64,000 nt of DNA from an uncultured Ruminococcus sp. (GTDB taxonomy: Bacteria; Bacillota; Clostridia; Oscillospirales; Acutalibacteraceae): NCBI GenBank assembly GCA_902799245.1, contig CADBZY010000011.1, forward strand, positions 1 through 64,000. The letters run 5' to 3'. Below are positions 42,199-52,361 of this stretch, piece after piece. Within the stretch, counting starts at the first letter, position 1; every line of letters begins with the position of its first letter. The notes beneath the pieces are model-generated. The model searched no databases. It saw only the letters and a program-made list of their open reading frames with translations, and had not been told where the DNA came from. The position numbers and the translations under genes are program-made.

Positions 42199-42936
42199 TC
42201 ACGCGTGTGCCAGCTGGAGAATATTGATGATATAAGACGGATCGACACTCAGACCGAAAAGATTGAACACCCAGTCAACGCCATTGAGAAGCCATGAGAA
42301 CACAGCGTATTCCACCGTCCACAGCGGACCGCTCAGGAAATGAATCGCCAGATAGAACACCACAATGTAGATAATGGGGTTAATCCGGCTGATGGCGTGC
42401 TCAATCTTATACATCAGTCTGTCCGGCATAATCCAGTTGAGTATGCGCGAACCGTCCAGCGGCATGATAGGCAGCATATTGAATACCGCCAGACCGACAT
42501 TGAGGATCACTACTCGTATCATCACAAAATAGAAGGCGGAGAAAAAGTCATAGCTCATCTCAAAGCAAAGACCTGCCCGGTAGATGATCGCACCCAGCAG
42601 CGCCATAATGAGATTGGAAAGCGGTCCCGCAAAGGCGACAAGCGCCATGTAACCCTGTCTGCGCTTCTGGTTGCGGAAGCGCACGGGACTGACCGGAACA
42701 GGCTCCGCCCAGCCGAAGCCGATTAAAAACATCAGCAAAGCGCCGTAAAGATTGAGATGCGCCATCGGGTTGAGGGTAAGCCTTCCCGCTCTTTCAGCAG
42801 TATCGTCTCCGAGAGCTTTTGCCATAAGTCCGTGAGCACACTCATGCACCGGCATGATGAAGCCAAGCATCAGCATCATTGTGAGAATGTAAAGCAGCAT
42901 TTCTCTTGCGTCGCCTAACGTACTGAAAAATCCCAT
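42199..42936 (-). CDS. Site-2 protease family (M50) membrane metallopeptidase
   Basis: This 245-residue intramembrane zinc protease has HECAH (residues 31-35) inside its first hydrophobic helix pair and the third ligand in NMLPIMPLDGSRIL. It has about five or six membrane helices and no PDZ domain. The ATG at 42936 is favoured over the one two codons earlier because AAGGAAGG is 7 nt upstream. Members next to scpAB are conserved in clostridia; their substrates are unknown. The best guess is cleavage of a membrane regulator. Confidence 0.9.
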   Translation of the reverse strand: MGFFSTLGDAREMLLYILTMMLMLGFIMPVHECAHGLMAKALGDDTAERAGRLTLNPMAHLNLYGALLMFLIGFGWAEPVPVSPVRFRNQKRRQGYMALVAFAGPLSNLIMALLGAIIYRAGLCFEMSYDFFSAFYFVMIRVVILNVGLAVFNMLPIMPLDGSRILNWIMPDRLMYKIEHAISRINPIIYIVVFYLAIHFLSGPLWTVEYAVFSWLLNGVDWVFNLFGLSVDPSYIINILQLAHA

Positions 42937-43000
42937 ATTCATACCTTCCTTGATGATTCAAAATCAGGGTATACTCCCCATTAAAAATATTATCCGAAAT

Positions 43001-43029
43001 ATTATATATTATGACGTGCGAAAATTCAA
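43001..43029 (-). promoter_or_regulatory. Promoter of the M50-scpA-scpB gene string
   Basis: On the minus strand TTGAAT (43029-43024) and TATAAT (43006-43001) are 17 nt apart, about 65 nt before the M50 start. Confidence 0.7.
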
Positions 43030-43070
43030 GCATTATATTGTTAAGGAAATGTTTTGTACGCAAAAAATAA

Positions 43071-43104
43071 AAAACCGAGCAAAAACAGCGTTGCTTGGTT
43101 TTTT
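43071..43104 (-). terminator. Terminator after yaaT
   Basis: AAAACCGAGCAA (43071-43082) pairs with TTGCTTGGTTTT (43091-43102) with one G-U pair. It is flanked by A- and T-rich sequence and lies before the M50 promoter. Confidence 0.7.
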
Positions 43105-43209
43105 ATCGAAACTCTGTATAAGATTATGCAAACCAAAATGTCAGATCTCCGGTAAACGATCATGCCCATTTAGGTTCTGTAGAAAATGTAACGAAATGTA
43201 CTAATCCGC

Positions 43210-44586
43210 TTACTGAGCGTCTCCGGAGCCTTTTTCGCTGCCTTTATCGCCGCTTTTGCCGCCCTTTTTGTTGTTGTAATAAGGCTTGCCTTTGCCGCGG
43301 CGAGGCCTCGGATTGCCGCCTTTGAACGGCTTATCCTCATTTTCCTGCTGCGTGTCACGCGGCTCTTCATGCGCTTCCTGCAGCCTGCCGCCCTTGTGTC
43401 CCTGACTTCTGCGGTCGGGACGTTTGCCGGGGCGACGTGAATGATTCTGTCTGCGGGAGGTACGAGTGTCCTCCTCATACTCCTCATAGGCGCTCACACT
43501 GCCGGACAGACTTTCCTCAAAATCGATACCCTCATAATTGAAAACCGGCTTCTGGGCGTTTTCATGCTTTTCGTCCTTCTTTGCCGGAGGTTCGGGTCTG
43601 CTCTCGTGCTTGGGAGCGGCATCGGACTTTTTCTCAAACTTTGCGGCATTATCGGGTTTTCGGTCATGCTTCCTGCCGTTTCCGCCCTTTGTCTCGGGCT
43701 TTTTGCCGGCATCCGGCTTTGCCTCGGATTTTTTGCCGGTGTCCGGCTTCTCCTCGGCTTTCGGCACAGGCGCGGCTTCGCCTGGTCTGTGGACGTCGGA
43801 TACACGGAAGGTCTTTGGCGGTGCTTCGTTCATGCTCTCAAGGCGAACCTTGACCTTGCCCGCTATCAGCTCCCTGTCCACAATGACGCCTGGGCCTTCG
43901 GGCGTAACAATCGCGGAACCTACCTGCGGCATGGTGCGCATGAGGTCTTCATACGCGTCCTGCTCGTGCTTCAGGCAGCACATAAGCCTTCCGCAGGTGC
44001 CGGAAATCTTGACGGGGTTGAGCGACAAGCCCTGTTCCTTTGCCATCTTGATGGACACCGACTGAAAATCGCCCATAAACTGTTTGCAGCAGAAAGGCCT
44101 GCCGCACACGCCAAGACCGCCGAGCATCTTCGCCTCGTCGCGCACGCCGATCTGCCGAAGCTCTATCCTCGCGCGGAATACGCTCGCTAAATCCTTGACC
44201 AGCTCGCGGAAGTCCACACGTCCCTCCGCCGAGAAGTTGAACACAATCTTGCTGTTGTCGAAGGTACACTCCACCTCCAGCAGATTCATCTCCAGTCCGT
44301 GCGCCTTGATCTTTTGATTGCATATGTCAAAGGCTTTTTTTGCCTTGATTTTATTCTCCTTAAGCCTCGCAAGGTCTGCGTCGGTCGCCTTGCGGATGAT
44401 GGTCTTTACCTCGCGGTTGAATTCGCTGTCGTCTATCTCGCGGCGATCCATCACCACTTCGCCGCATTCGGTGCCGCGAACCGTCTCGACAATCACGTGA
44501 CAGCCGGGTTCCAGTTCCTCGTCATTCGGGCGGAAGTAGTAAATCTTGCCGCCCTCCTTGAATCTAACTCCAATTATCTCAGACAT
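43210..44586 (-). CDS. yaaT: PSP1 domain protein (YaaT) with long charged tail
   Basis: This 458-residue protein has a PSP1/YaaT core in residues 1-270. Conserved Cys blocks include LGGLGVCGRPFCCKQFMGDF and ISGTCGRLMCCLKHEQDAYE. In Bacillus, YaaT acts with YlbF and YmcA in RNA decay and phosphorelay control. The remaining 180 or so residues are low-complexity Lys/Glu/Pro/Arg sequence ending in a Gly/Lys-rich basic tail. Such a tail is absent from Bacillus YaaT and reminiscent of RNA-binding extensions. Its start overlaps the holB stop (TAATG). Confidence 0.9.
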   Translation of the reverse strand: MSEIIGVRFKEGGKIYYFRPNDEELEPGCHVIVETVRGTECGEVVMDRREIDDSEFNREVKTIIRKATDADLARLKENKIKAKKAFDICNQKIKAHGLEMNLLEVECTFDNSKIVFNFSAEGRVDFRELVKDLASVFRARIELRQIGVRDEAKMLGGLGVCGRPFCCKQFMGDFQSVSIKMAKEQGLSLNPVKISGTCGRLMCCLKHEQDAYEDLMRTMPQVGSAIVTPEGPGVIVDRELIAGKVKVRLESMNEAPPKTFRVSDVHRPGEAAPVPKAEEKPDTGKKSEAKPDAGKKPETKGGNGRKHDRKPDNAAKFEKKSDAAPKHESRPEPPAKKDEKHENAQKPVFNYEGIDFEESLSGSVSAYEEYEEDTRTSRRQNHSRRPGKRPDRRSQGHKGGRLQEAHEEPRDTQQENEDKPFKGGNPRPRRGKGKPYYNNKKGGKSGDKGSEKGSGDAQ

Positions 44587-45614
44587 TATTTCCTCCGTTG
44601 CAGAATGATTGCCAGCCTTGTGTTGAAAAGCGGCATACTTATGTTAATTCTGAGCAACTCGCTCAGCTGGTTTATCTCATCGATCTGCTGCATGATGACC
44701 TCAGGCGAAAGCATCGCGCCCAGTCGCAGAATGTTCTGATCGGGCGATTCGAGGGTATCCTGCGCACCTACAGCCGCCATCAGCGCACAACGCAGCCGTT
44801 CGCATAGAATAGAGCACACCGCACCGCCCAGCGCCCTGTCCTTGCCAATAGCGGCACACTTCACCGCCAGATCAAGCTCGCCGTCCGAACACATCGCTTC
44901 CATAATGCCGTCCGCAGTTCCGGCTGCTTTTTCCGCTGCCTGAGAAGCGCTCTCGCTGCCAAGCAGACGCAGCGCTTCACCGATATTACCTCCGCTCGTC
45001 GTAAGCGCGACGGAAACCGACTGCATATCGCCCATGTGAAGCACATTTGCAATAAACGCAGCGCCAGCATGAACGTCCACGGGATTTAGCGTGATAATTC
45101 TTCCCCTCGAACGAATGGTAGTGAGCAGATTCATCGCCGAACGGCAGGTCATAATAAAGACAACGTGCGGCGGCGCTTCCTCGAAGATTTTCAGAAAGGC
45201 GTTTTGCGCTGCGGGAAGCATGTTGTCACAGTCCTCCAGGATGAAAACCCGCTTTTCGGCTTCATTCGGAGCGATCATGGCGTCCTTGCGCATGGCGCGT
45301 ACGGATTCTATGGAAATGGCATTGATCTTGCCGCTGCCTAAAACTACCATCAGATCGGGATGGATATTCCCGCAGTTCTTTCGGCAGTGTTCACACTCGC
45401 CCGAAAGCGGTTCACGGCAAGCGCACATTGCCCCGCGGGCGATGATCCGCGCAAAGGTGGATTTTCCCAGACCGTCCGCGCCTTCGATGATGAAGGCGTG
45501 AGGCAGCCTTTTTCCCTCTATCATGGCGCCAAGCGCGCGGACAGCCTCCTCATTACCGCAGAATTCCCGCGCGATTCTCTGTGCTGTCGGGCAAAGCTCC
45601 GCTGCGTTCAGCAT
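44586..45614 (-). CDS. holB: DNA polymerase III delta-prime subunit
   Basis: This 342-residue AAA+ protein has a P-loop-like GADGLGKSTFARI and the clamp-loader zinc module (CACREPLSGECEHCRKNCG). The Walker B-like region is VFILEDCDNMLPAAQNAFLK and the SRC-like motif is TIRSRGRII. It is part of the clamp loader that puts the beta clamp on DNA. It overlaps darA upstream and yaaT downstream, the order seen in Bacillus. Confidence 0.93.
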   Translation of the reverse strand: MLNAAELCPTAQRIAREFCGNEEAVRALGAMIEGKRLPHAFIIEGADGLGKSTFARIIARGAMCACREPLSGECEHCRKNCGNIHPDLMVVLGSGKINAISIESVRAMRKDAMIAPNEAEKRVFILEDCDNMLPAAQNAFLKIFEEAPPHVVFIMTCRSAMNLLTTIRSRGRIITLNPVDVHAGAAFIANVLHMGDMQSVSVALTTSGGNIGEALRLLGSESASQAAEKAAGTADGIMEAMCSDGELDLAVKCAAIGKDRALGGAVCSILCERLRCALMAAVGAQDTLESPDQNILRLGAMLSPEVIMQQIDEINQLSELLRINISMPLFNTRLAIILQRRK

Positions 45615-45931
45615 TTAATGAAATTCTCCACATCAAGCACAAAGATCGCGGCTCCGCCGACCGTCACCTCGACAGGCACGCTCTTGAAAAGGGTGAAGTC
45701 GAATTCGGTTTCGTCGCCCACCACCTGCTTTCTCTTATGGGAAAAGGTTTTGATGATGCCGATAACCTCATCCACCTTGCTGTCGTCGGTTCCGATGAGA
45801 AATGTGGTGTTTCCCGCCTTGAGGAAGCCGCCGGTGGTGGAGAGCTTTGTGGCAATATGTCCCTTGGCGGTCAGATTGTTGGCAACCGCCGCGCTATCGT
45901 CGTTGTTCACTATTGCAAGCAAGAGTTTCAT
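45608..45931 (-). CDS. darA: Cyclic di-AMP receptor DarA/YaaQ (PII-like)
   Basis: The ATG at 45931 is chosen because AAAGGGG precedes it and the family's N-terminus (MKLLLAIVNNDDSAAVANNL) starts there; the longer frame to 46039 is not conserved. The 107-residue protein has the PII-like fold of DarA, with KLSTTGGFLKAGNTTFLIGT and KRKQVVGDETEFDF around the cyclic di-AMP site. Its downstream effect is unknown even in Bacillus. It overlaps holB by 7 nt. Confidence 0.92.
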   Translation of the reverse strand: MKLLLAIVNNDDSAAVANNLTAKGHIATKLSTTGGFLKAGNTTFLIGTDDSKVDEVIGIIKTFSHKRKQVVGDETEFDFTLFKSVPVEVTVGGAAIFVLDVENFIKC

Positions 45932-45984
45932 ATATATAACCCCTTTATCATTCGGTTGAATATGCGATAAAACCGCATGTATGA

Positions 45985-47322
45985 TTATTCTATCACATTT
46001 ATGCGCCGAATTCCAGTCTTTAACAGAATGTTTACGCATTTTTCGTTAATTTCCTCTCCCGGCATGACAACCGGTACTCCGGGAGGACAGGGACAGGCGG
46101 CTTCGGCGGCAGTTTTTCCTGCCGCCTCTTCTACAGGGATATTGGTTTTTCGGCTCAGCAGCGCTTCCCGCGGAGTCATTTTTGCGATGGGAAGCGATTC
46201 AAATGAGATTATTTCGTCCGTAATGGGATTTGACTTTGGAAAATCCTTGATGGCACGGCGCAGAATATCAATATCTTCATCCGAATTAAAGGGGGTCAGA
46301 ATAAAAACAACCGCGCAGCCGTCGCTGTGTTCGCACTCGGCTCCGTGCTGCCTGAAATATTCCGCCGCTTCGTCGCCGCTCATTCCAAGGGGACGCGTGA
46401 GCAGCGTCAGCCGCACTGGGTCACAATCTCCCTCCGGGAGAGCAAAGCCCACAGAAACCGCAAGCATCCGCAGCTCCGCGACAGTTTTGGAAAGCACGCG
46501 AAAGGCAGCAATTCCCTCCTGCTCTATCCAAGCCCTGGCTATGTCGAGCGACGCCATTGTGAGGTAGGACGGACTGGTCGAGCCGAATAGCGCCATTGAC
46601 GGTTTGATTCTGTCAATGACGCGCCCGTCATTGACGTTCAACCATGCGCCTCCGGTCAGCACAGGAAGCGTTTTGTGCGCGGAGCACGCAGAAGCAGAGG
46701 CGCCAAGGGTAATCGGGTGCAAACCGAACGCAATCAGGTGGGTGCCGTGGGCATTGTCCACAAGAAGCGGAATGTCGTGTTTCTGACAGATGTCCGAAAT
46801 GGCTTTGATGTCTGACAGACAGCCATAGTAATCGGGCGATGTGATATACACCGCCGCCGCGTCAGGATGGCGTTCAATCGCCCTTTGCACATCCTCCGCG
46901 TGAACCCTTCCGGGCAGTCCGTCTCCACTGTCCCGCCTGTGCAAAACCCACACGGGTTGAATTCCCAGCAGCGCCGAGGCGTTCACAGCGCTGCGGTGGA
47001 TATTCCGGCAAAAGATCACCTTGCTGCCGGCTCTCGCAAACGCGGCAAGCATTCCCTGCATGGCAAGCGTACAGCCCCCCGAGGAAACAGCGGTGTACTT
47101 CGCGCCGAAAAGACGAGCTGCTCTGACTTCCGATTCACGAATGCAGCCGGTGCATTCATACAGTGAATCGGTATCGGGCAGCTCGGTGAGGTCGAGCGTC
47201 TGGTCAAGGGACAGGAAGCCGCTTCCCTTATGCCCCGGCGTATGGAATGACGCCCTTTCCAAAGCGGCATGGGTTTTCAGAGCCTCGAATAACGGCGCGT
47301 CATAATTCTTTTTGTACTTCAT
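45985..47322 (-). CDS. Orn/Lys/Arg decarboxylase family PLP enzyme (YaaO-like)
   Basis: This 445-residue fold-type I PLP enzyme has the cofactor lysine in CSAHKTLPVLTGGAWLN and the aspartate region IPLLVDNAHGTH. The C-terminal domain (CPCPPGVPVVMPGEEIN) is typical of the short Orn/Lys/Arg decarboxylases called YaaO. Substrate is likely a basic amino acid but cannot be fixed. It sits 5 nt after the Hsp70 gene and 53 nt before darA, matching the yaaO-yaaQ-holB-yaaT order, though tmk is missing here. Confidence 0.88.
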   Translation of the reverse strand: MKYKKNYDAPLFEALKTHAALERASFHTPGHKGSGFLSLDQTLDLTELPDTDSLYECTGCIRESEVRAARLFGAKYTAVSSGGCTLAMQGMLAAFARAGSKVIFCRNIHRSAVNASALLGIQPVWVLHRRDSGDGLPGRVHAEDVQRAIERHPDAAAVYITSPDYYGCLSDIKAISDICQKHDIPLLVDNAHGTHLIAFGLHPITLGASASACSAHKTLPVLTGGAWLNVNDGRVIDRIKPSMALFGSTSPSYLTMASLDIARAWIEQEGIAAFRVLSKTVAELRMLAVSVGFALPEGDCDPVRLTLLTRPLGMSGDEAAEYFRQHGAECEHSDGCAVVFILTPFNSDEDIDILRRAIKDFPKSNPITDEIISFESLPIAKMTPREALLSRKTNIPVEEAAGKTAAEAACPCPPGVPVVMPGEEINEKCVNILLKTGIRRINVIE

Positions 47323-47327
47323 GCGAT

Positions 47328-49010
47328 TTACTTTCCGAGAGAGGAAAGCAGCTCGCTTAACTCCTCTCGCCTGCGTTCAATGTCTTCCTTCTTTCCGGCG
47401 TGAAGCGCACCCTCGAAGGCGTCAATGTATCTTCCCAATATCATACGCTCGTCGCCCGTACATTCCTCATAGGCGAGATCGGCGCGGTAGAGCGTCAGCT
47501 TGTTTTCTTCCTGTTCACGAGGACTGATTTTGATATAGCTCAGTTCTTCCATGCGCTTCTGTGCCTGTTCTTCTGTGAGCGTGCTGTCCTCGCCGCGGAT
47601 GATCATCTTCTTGGTAAATCCGGTGGAATTGACCTTGACGATGATTTCGAGCAGAGAATTGACGTCGTAGGTGTACGTCACGTCGATGGATTCCTCTCCG
47701 CGAGGCTTGGGCGGCACAGGGACGCGCAATTCGCCGAGAAGAAGATTGTTCTTCGCCATGCGGCTTTCCCCCTGCAGCACTTCCACGCGAACCGCCTCCT
47801 GGTTGTCGCCCGCTGTGTAGAAGGTGTGCGTCCGGCTCACGGGAATGACTGTGTTGCGCTCTATGATGGGCATGAAATGCCCGCTTTCTTCAAAATAGCC
47901 GTTGTTGGACACGACCTCCGTTCCCAGTGTGAAGGGACAGACGTCGGTGAGAATGACCTCCTTGATGCCTGCGGCGCGCTGCTTGATGGCGGATTGCAGG
48001 GCTGCGCCGATTGCGACCACCTCGTCGGGGTTCACATCCACATTCGGCAGCCGTCCGAACATCCTCGCCGCTAATTTGCGGACAACGGGCGCCTTGGTCG
48101 CGCCGCCGACAAGCACGATTTCGCTGATGTCGGAGGTACGGATGCCCGCGTCGCGCAGACTGCGTTCAACAGGGCGCATAAGTCTTTCAAAGAGCGGTTC
48201 GCAGGCTTCCTCGTACATCTTTTCGGTAAGGCGCAGGTTTTTTATCGTTCCTCCGACCTTGCACTCCATCGTCGCGGCAGACGAATTGGAGAGCGCCTTT
48301 TTGCAGCTTTCCGCCCGTTCTCGAAGCTGGGCCCGTTCCTCGCCTGTCAGCGAAGTAATATCCACTCCGCAGCGGGTACAAAAGAGCTGTTCCACAATAT
48401 CGGTAAAATTCTCGCCGCCTAAAAAATTGTCGCCTGCCACCGAACGCACTTCTATGATCAACCCCGTGCGCTCTAAAATCGACACGTCGAAGGTGCCGCC
48501 GCCGAGATCGAAGATCAGGTAACGGGAATGCTCCTTTTTGTCGAGAAGTCCGTGAGCAACCGCCGCCGCGGTCGGCTCGTTGACAATGCGCTCCACTTTG
48601 AGTCCGGCCAACTCTCCGGCGCGCTTGGTTGCCTTGCGCTGACGGTCGTTGAAGTAGGCCGGTACGCTGATGACCGCTTCATCGACCGTGCATTTCAGAT
48701 AAGCCTCCGCGTCCTCCTTGAGAGAACGCAGCACAAAAGAGGAAAGCTCCTCGGCGCGGAATTTCTTGCTGCACAGGTTGTACTCCCTGTCGGTTCCCAT
48801 GCTGCGCTTGAATACGGCGGCAGCTGTCAGCGGATGGCGAAGTCCTCTGGCGAGGGCGGTTTTACCGACAAGTACGGTGCCGTCGTCGTCCACACTGACC
48901 ACCGAAGGCGTCAGGTGTTCGCCTAAGCGGTTGGGAATAATGCGAGCCTTTTTGCCGTCATAATAGGCGGCAAGGCTGTTGGTGGTTCCTAAATCGATTC
49001 CAATAATCAT
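47328..49010 (-). CDS. Hsp70-family chaperone (HscC-like)
   Basis: The ATG at 49010 is chosen because it forms an ATGA overlap with the preceding stop and the next residues are the family start [16 protein letters not shown]. The 560-residue protein has the complete nucleotide-binding domain ([14 protein letters not shown] and [15 protein letters not shown]) and a beta-sandwich substrate domain. The C-terminal lid is shortened, as in HscC rather than DnaK. The partner upstream is a TPR protein with a degenerate J domain, mirroring the E. coli HscC-DjlB/DjlC pairing. Confidence 0.88.
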   Translation of the reverse strand: MIIGIDLGTTNSLAAYYDGKKARIIPNRLGEHLTPSVVSVDDDGTVLVGKTALARGLRHPLTAAAVFKRSMGTDREYNLCSKKFRAEELSSFVLRSLKEDAEAYLKCTVDEAVISVPAYFNDRQRKATKRAGELAGLKVERIVNEPTAAAVAHGLLDKKEHSRYLIFDLGGGTFDVSILERTGLIIEVRSVAGDNFLGGENFTDIVEQLFCTRCGVDITSLTGEERAQLRERAESCKKALSNSSAATMECKVGGTIKNLRLTEKMYEEACEPLFERLMRPVERSLRDAGIRTSDISEIVLVGGATKAPVVRKLAARMFGRLPNVDVNPDEVVAIGAALQSAIKQRAAGIKEVILTDVCPFTLGTEVVSNNGYFEESGHFMPIIERNTVIPVSRTHTFYTAGDNQEAVRVEVLQGESRMAKNNLLLGELRVPVPPKPRGEESIDVTYTYDVNSLLEIIVKVNSTGFTKKMIIRGEDSTLTEEQAQKRMEELSYIKISPREQEENKLTLYRADLAYEECTGDERMILGRYIDAFEGALHAGKKEDIERRREELSELLSSLGK

Positions 49011-52000
49011 TTCTGTAATTCCTTGCGTAATTCTTTTTTGTGTTCCTTGCGCAGACGGCGCAGGATCGTCCCCATATCGCAATCGAACGGCGCGATCTTC
49101 TGTCCGTCCAGACATGCCTCTGCTGCGCGGTTGTAATCGCCGATTGCTTCGTAATACAGCGCGAGAGCCATATATCCGTCAATGCAGCCGGCATGATGGC
49201 AGAAATCGCACAGCGGACGGGCAAAAGCCTCGTCAATGCAGCGCTTTGCCTCGTCAAACATCCCCATGGCAACGAGCATATACGCCTTTTTCGTGAGATA
49301 AAGCGGCAGATAGTGCGGATCGTTGTCGGATGACAGCACTTTCATTCCATCCTCAAAGGCCTTGTCCAGTCCATCGGTGATGCCCATACGCTTCCGGCAG
49401 GCCACAGGAATGAACCGGTCCATAATGCTGTCCGGCTTGGCGGCGTAAAACTGCTCAATCCAGGCAAGCGCCTTTTGGTAGTTGCCGTGCAGGTAATAAT
49501 AATTGGAAAGGTGGCGCATACGGTCGCTGTTGCCCTGGGAAATGGATTTCACAGCGGAAAGCCATTTGCGGTCGCTGCCTGTCGCCATGCAGTAATCCTT
49601 GAGCTGGGTATAGTAGCTGTCGCCCATCGTCTCTTTGTACTTTTTCAGCAGCGAGAAGAAGGAAGTGGTGTCTCCCGCGATGAGGAACATTTCCACAGCC
49701 GAAGTCAGATCATCAACCCTGTTGAATTTTTCATACAGCGTCAGCGACTCGCCCGCGGATTCGGCACATCTGCCCATACGTGCGAGTATCTGCGCGACCA
49801 GTCTGCCGGGGAAGGGTGAATTGCCGTCCGAAAGCTCCGCGTATTTCCTTGCGGCGGTCAGCGCATCCTCGTACCTGCCGCAGCGCATCAGCATCTTGGC
49901 GTAGTCGCTGTATGCCCGTTTGCTGTCAGACTCCAGCTCCAGCGCGGTTTTGAAGTGTGCTTCGGACTTATCGAACTGTTCCAACGCGCTGTAGCAGTTG
50001 CCTTGCATGATCTGACAGAAGGTGTTGTCGGAGCGTTCCTCCTGCTGCTGATAGAAGGAGAGCGCCGTCGGAATGTCGTAGAGGTCGTAATAATAAATAC
50101 TGCCCATCTTTCCGCATACCGTTGCATGACGCGGATATTTTTCATATACTGTGCGGTAACACGCAAGGCCTTCCTCGTGTTTGTCGAGCATTTCATCGAG
50201 AACATAACCCTTGTTGATGAGCAGCGGCGCGTAATCCCCGCGAGCATCCAGTCCCCTGTCGATAACGGCAAGAATCTCATTTGGGTCGGCGTCGTGGTTC
50301 AGCATCCAGACCGCCATATCGTTGCAGACCTCCCAGAGGAACGGACAGTCACATTCTCCCTTTTCGGCTGCGTCGAGGATTTCCTGCCAGATTACCTTGG
50401 CTTCATCCTCTTTTTTCTCCTTCTCCATAAGGATCAGCGAATCGCAGTACTTCATGCCCTCGGTTTCAATGTTGTTTTCTCTGAGAAGGTCTAATATTTC
50501 CTTCGCGTCGTCATATTCCCCATACATAACGAGAATGCGGGCGCGGAAAACGAAGCTGCTTGCGTCCTTGTCAAGTTCAATCGCCCGACCGAAGCTGTCA
50601 AAGGATTCCTGCATATTGCCCTTGTAATAATGCGCGATTCCGAGCAGATGATAGGCAATGGCGGCAGGCTTGATCTGCACCATTTTCTCGCAGGTTGTCA
50701 GCGCTTCATCGTAATTCTGCATCGCTAATAGAATCAGAAAACGCTCGTGATAGATGCGGTACTCCTCCGGTTCGACTGCAAGCGCTTCATCGTTCTTCTT
50801 CAACGCCTCGTCATAGCGCTTCAAATCGTACAGCGCGACACATTCCATGGTGGCAATGTCGCCGAGCTTGTTCTTACGGCGCTTTTCCTCCTTGGTTTCG
50901 CCCTCGGGCAGCTTCTCCACGAATTCGCGCCAGATGGCGGCGTGTCGTAGACAGCCCTCGTAATCGCCGGTAGACTGGCAGAGCTTGGTATGAATATTCT
51001 CATAATCGCAGCGATGCGCGATGTCCTCCGGCGCCGGAACGTCCATGACTTCCTTTGCCTTCGGTTCCTCGTCATTCTGAAAGAGACACCACGCGTATTC
51101 GTAGCGGTTGGCAAAATCGTCCGGGTTTTCTTTGAGAATGCTCTCATACTGCTCCATGACCTTTTTGTTTGCCTCATTCAAGCCGTTGCGAATCGACATA
51201 TTGAAAGGAATGGCTTCGTTCAGCTCCAAAAAAAGGTCTTTTGCCGCCTTGTAATCCCCCATTTCCATGAGCGACTGCGCTTTGTGATAGCGCATGTTAT
51301 TGTTGTTAGGCTCGGCTTCGAGAATTCTGTCGTAGATCTCAACGGCGGCGGCATTCTCACCGCGTGTGGAAAGCATATCGGCATAAAAACCCGAAATGTC
51401 AGTGCTGTCGGGATGTTTTTCATACAGTGCTTTCGCCCGTTGCACCACATCGTCCGGCGCGGCTTTTCCCTCGGCGCGCATGAAATCGTAGCGTATGTGA
51501 AGCAGTTCACCGAAGGGATGAAGAATTCCTGTTTTGTCAAGGTCGGCAAGCGTCGCCTGCGCGTTATCAAGGTCGTTGGAAAGAATCTCCTCACGCGCTT
51601 TGAAGTACAGCGGGAAGAAGGGATCAATGTCGCCGGTATTCTGCGGAAGGAACATCTCGTATGCCACATTCGGCTCTGACTCTATGCCGCCGATCACAGC
51701 GTTGTCAATAAAATCCTTGGGGAATTTTTCGATCAGCTCGTTTCTGCGCTCCTTAAGGTCAAAGGTCTTGTCAAGCAGCTGCCAGATTTCCTGCGGCATG
51801 TGCCAATGATCCATCAGGTACACGAGAAGCGCCTCCAGCGCGTCGGCACGGGAGTCCAGACTTTCAAAGATCGGATCACTGAGCAGTTCCTTCCATTTTT
51901 CCACGTCGCAGCGGTCAGCGATAGGTGTATATACCTCATTAAGCCTGCGCGTCCAGCGCTCGATGGGAGCCAGCTCGCCTTCTTCCTTGTCCGCCTGTTC

Positions 52001-52165
52001 TTCCTGTCTTGCAAAGCGAAGAGCATCCTCATATTCGGCACGCAGCGCCTTGAATTCCTCCGGCTTGTCCTCGGGATTGACCAGCGGCAGCTTCTTGTGA
52101 TAGGCTTCGTTAATCGCGTCAATATCCTTTGTCTTTTCAATTCCCAGATATGTCCATAACTCCAT
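49007..52165 (-). CDS. Giant TPR protein with degenerate J domain
   Basis: This 1052-residue cytosolic protein starts at 52165, where GGAGG lies about 11 nt upstream. The first 60 residues read as a J domain ([20 protein letters not shown], then [20 protein letters not shown]). The catalytic HPD tripeptide is replaced by NPED, as in the divergent J-like proteins that work with HscC. The remainder is a string of tetratricopeptide repeats, for example [20 protein letters not shown] and [20 protein letters not shown]. No membrane segment is visible. It overlaps the Hsp70 gene by 4 nt, so the two are probably made in fixed ratio as a chaperone pair. Confidence 0.82.
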   Translation of the reverse strand: MELWTYLGIEKTKDIDAINEAYHKKLPLVNPEDKPEEFKALRAEYEDALRFARQEEQADKEEGELAPIERWTRRLNEVYTPIADRCDVEKWKELLSDPIFESLDSRADALEALLVYLMDHWHMPQEIWQLLDKTFDLKERRNELIEKFPKDFIDNAVIGGIESEPNVAYEMFLPQNTGDIDPFFPLYFKAREEILSNDLDNAQATLADLDKTGILHPFGELLHIRYDFMRAEGKAAPDDVVQRAKALYEKHPDSTDISGFYADMLSTRGENAAAVEIYDRILEAEPNNNNMRYHKAQSLMEMGDYKAAKDLFLELNEAIPFNMSIRNGLNEANKKVMEQYESILKENPDDFANRYEYAWCLFQNDEEPKAKEVMDVPAPEDIAHRCDYENIHTKLCQSTGDYEGCLRHAAIWREFVEKLPEGETKEEKRRKNKLGDIATMECVALYDLKRYDEALKKNDEALAVEPEEYRIYHERFLILLAMQNYDEALTTCEKMVQIKPAAIAYHLLGIAHYYKGNMQESFDSFGRAIELDKDASSFVFRARILVMYGEYDDAKEILDLLRENNIETEGMKYCDSLILMEKEKKEDEAKVIWQEILDAAEKGECDCPFLWEVCNDMAVWMLNHDADPNEILAVIDRGLDARGDYAPLLINKGYVLDEMLDKHEEGLACYRTVYEKYPRHATVCGKMGSIYYYDLYDIPTALSFYQQQEERSDNTFCQIMQGNCYSALEQFDKSEAHFKTALELESDSKRAYSDYAKMLMRCGRYEDALTAARKYAELSDGNSPFPGRLVAQILARMGRCAESAGESLTLYEKFNRVDDLTSAVEMFLIAGDTTSFFSLLKKYKETMGDSYYTQLKDYCMATGSDRKWLSAVKSISQGNSDRMRHLSNYYYLHGNYQKALAWIEQFYAAKPDSIMDRFIPVACRKRMGITDGLDKAFEDGMKVLSSDNDPHYLPLYLTKKAYMLVAMGMFDEAKRCIDEAFARPLCDFCHHAGCIDGYMALALYYEAIGDYNRAAEACLDGQKIAPFDCDMGTILRRLRKEHKKELRKELQK

Positions 52166-52210
52166 TATTATTCCATCCTCCATGACTTTACAATTTATTG
52201 CATTAAATAA

Positions 52211-52239
52211 ATTGTATCATAAAAAATTCCGTTTGTAAA
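52211..52239 (-). promoter_or_regulatory. Promoter of the J/TPR-Hsp70-yaaO-holB operon
   Basis: On the minus strand TTTACA (52239-52234) and TACAAT (52216-52211) are 17 nt apart, about 45 nt before the start at 52165. Confidence 0.65.
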
Positions 52240-52275
52240 GAGATTTGTTGCAGTGTGCCTATGTCAGCGTACATA

Positions 52276-52318
52276 AAAAAACCGGACAGCCTTGCAGACA
52301 CAGGGCTGTCCGGAAAAA
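52276..52318. terminator. Terminator after the LRR/Ig protein gene
   Basis: CCGGACAGCC (52282-52291) pairs perfectly with GGCTGTCCGG (52304-52313), with A-runs on both sides, so on the minus strand it ends in a U-run. Confidence 0.85.
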
Positions 52319-52361
52319 ACTATCCTATTTCATATTGAATACACTGCCAAGCAGCCGAACG

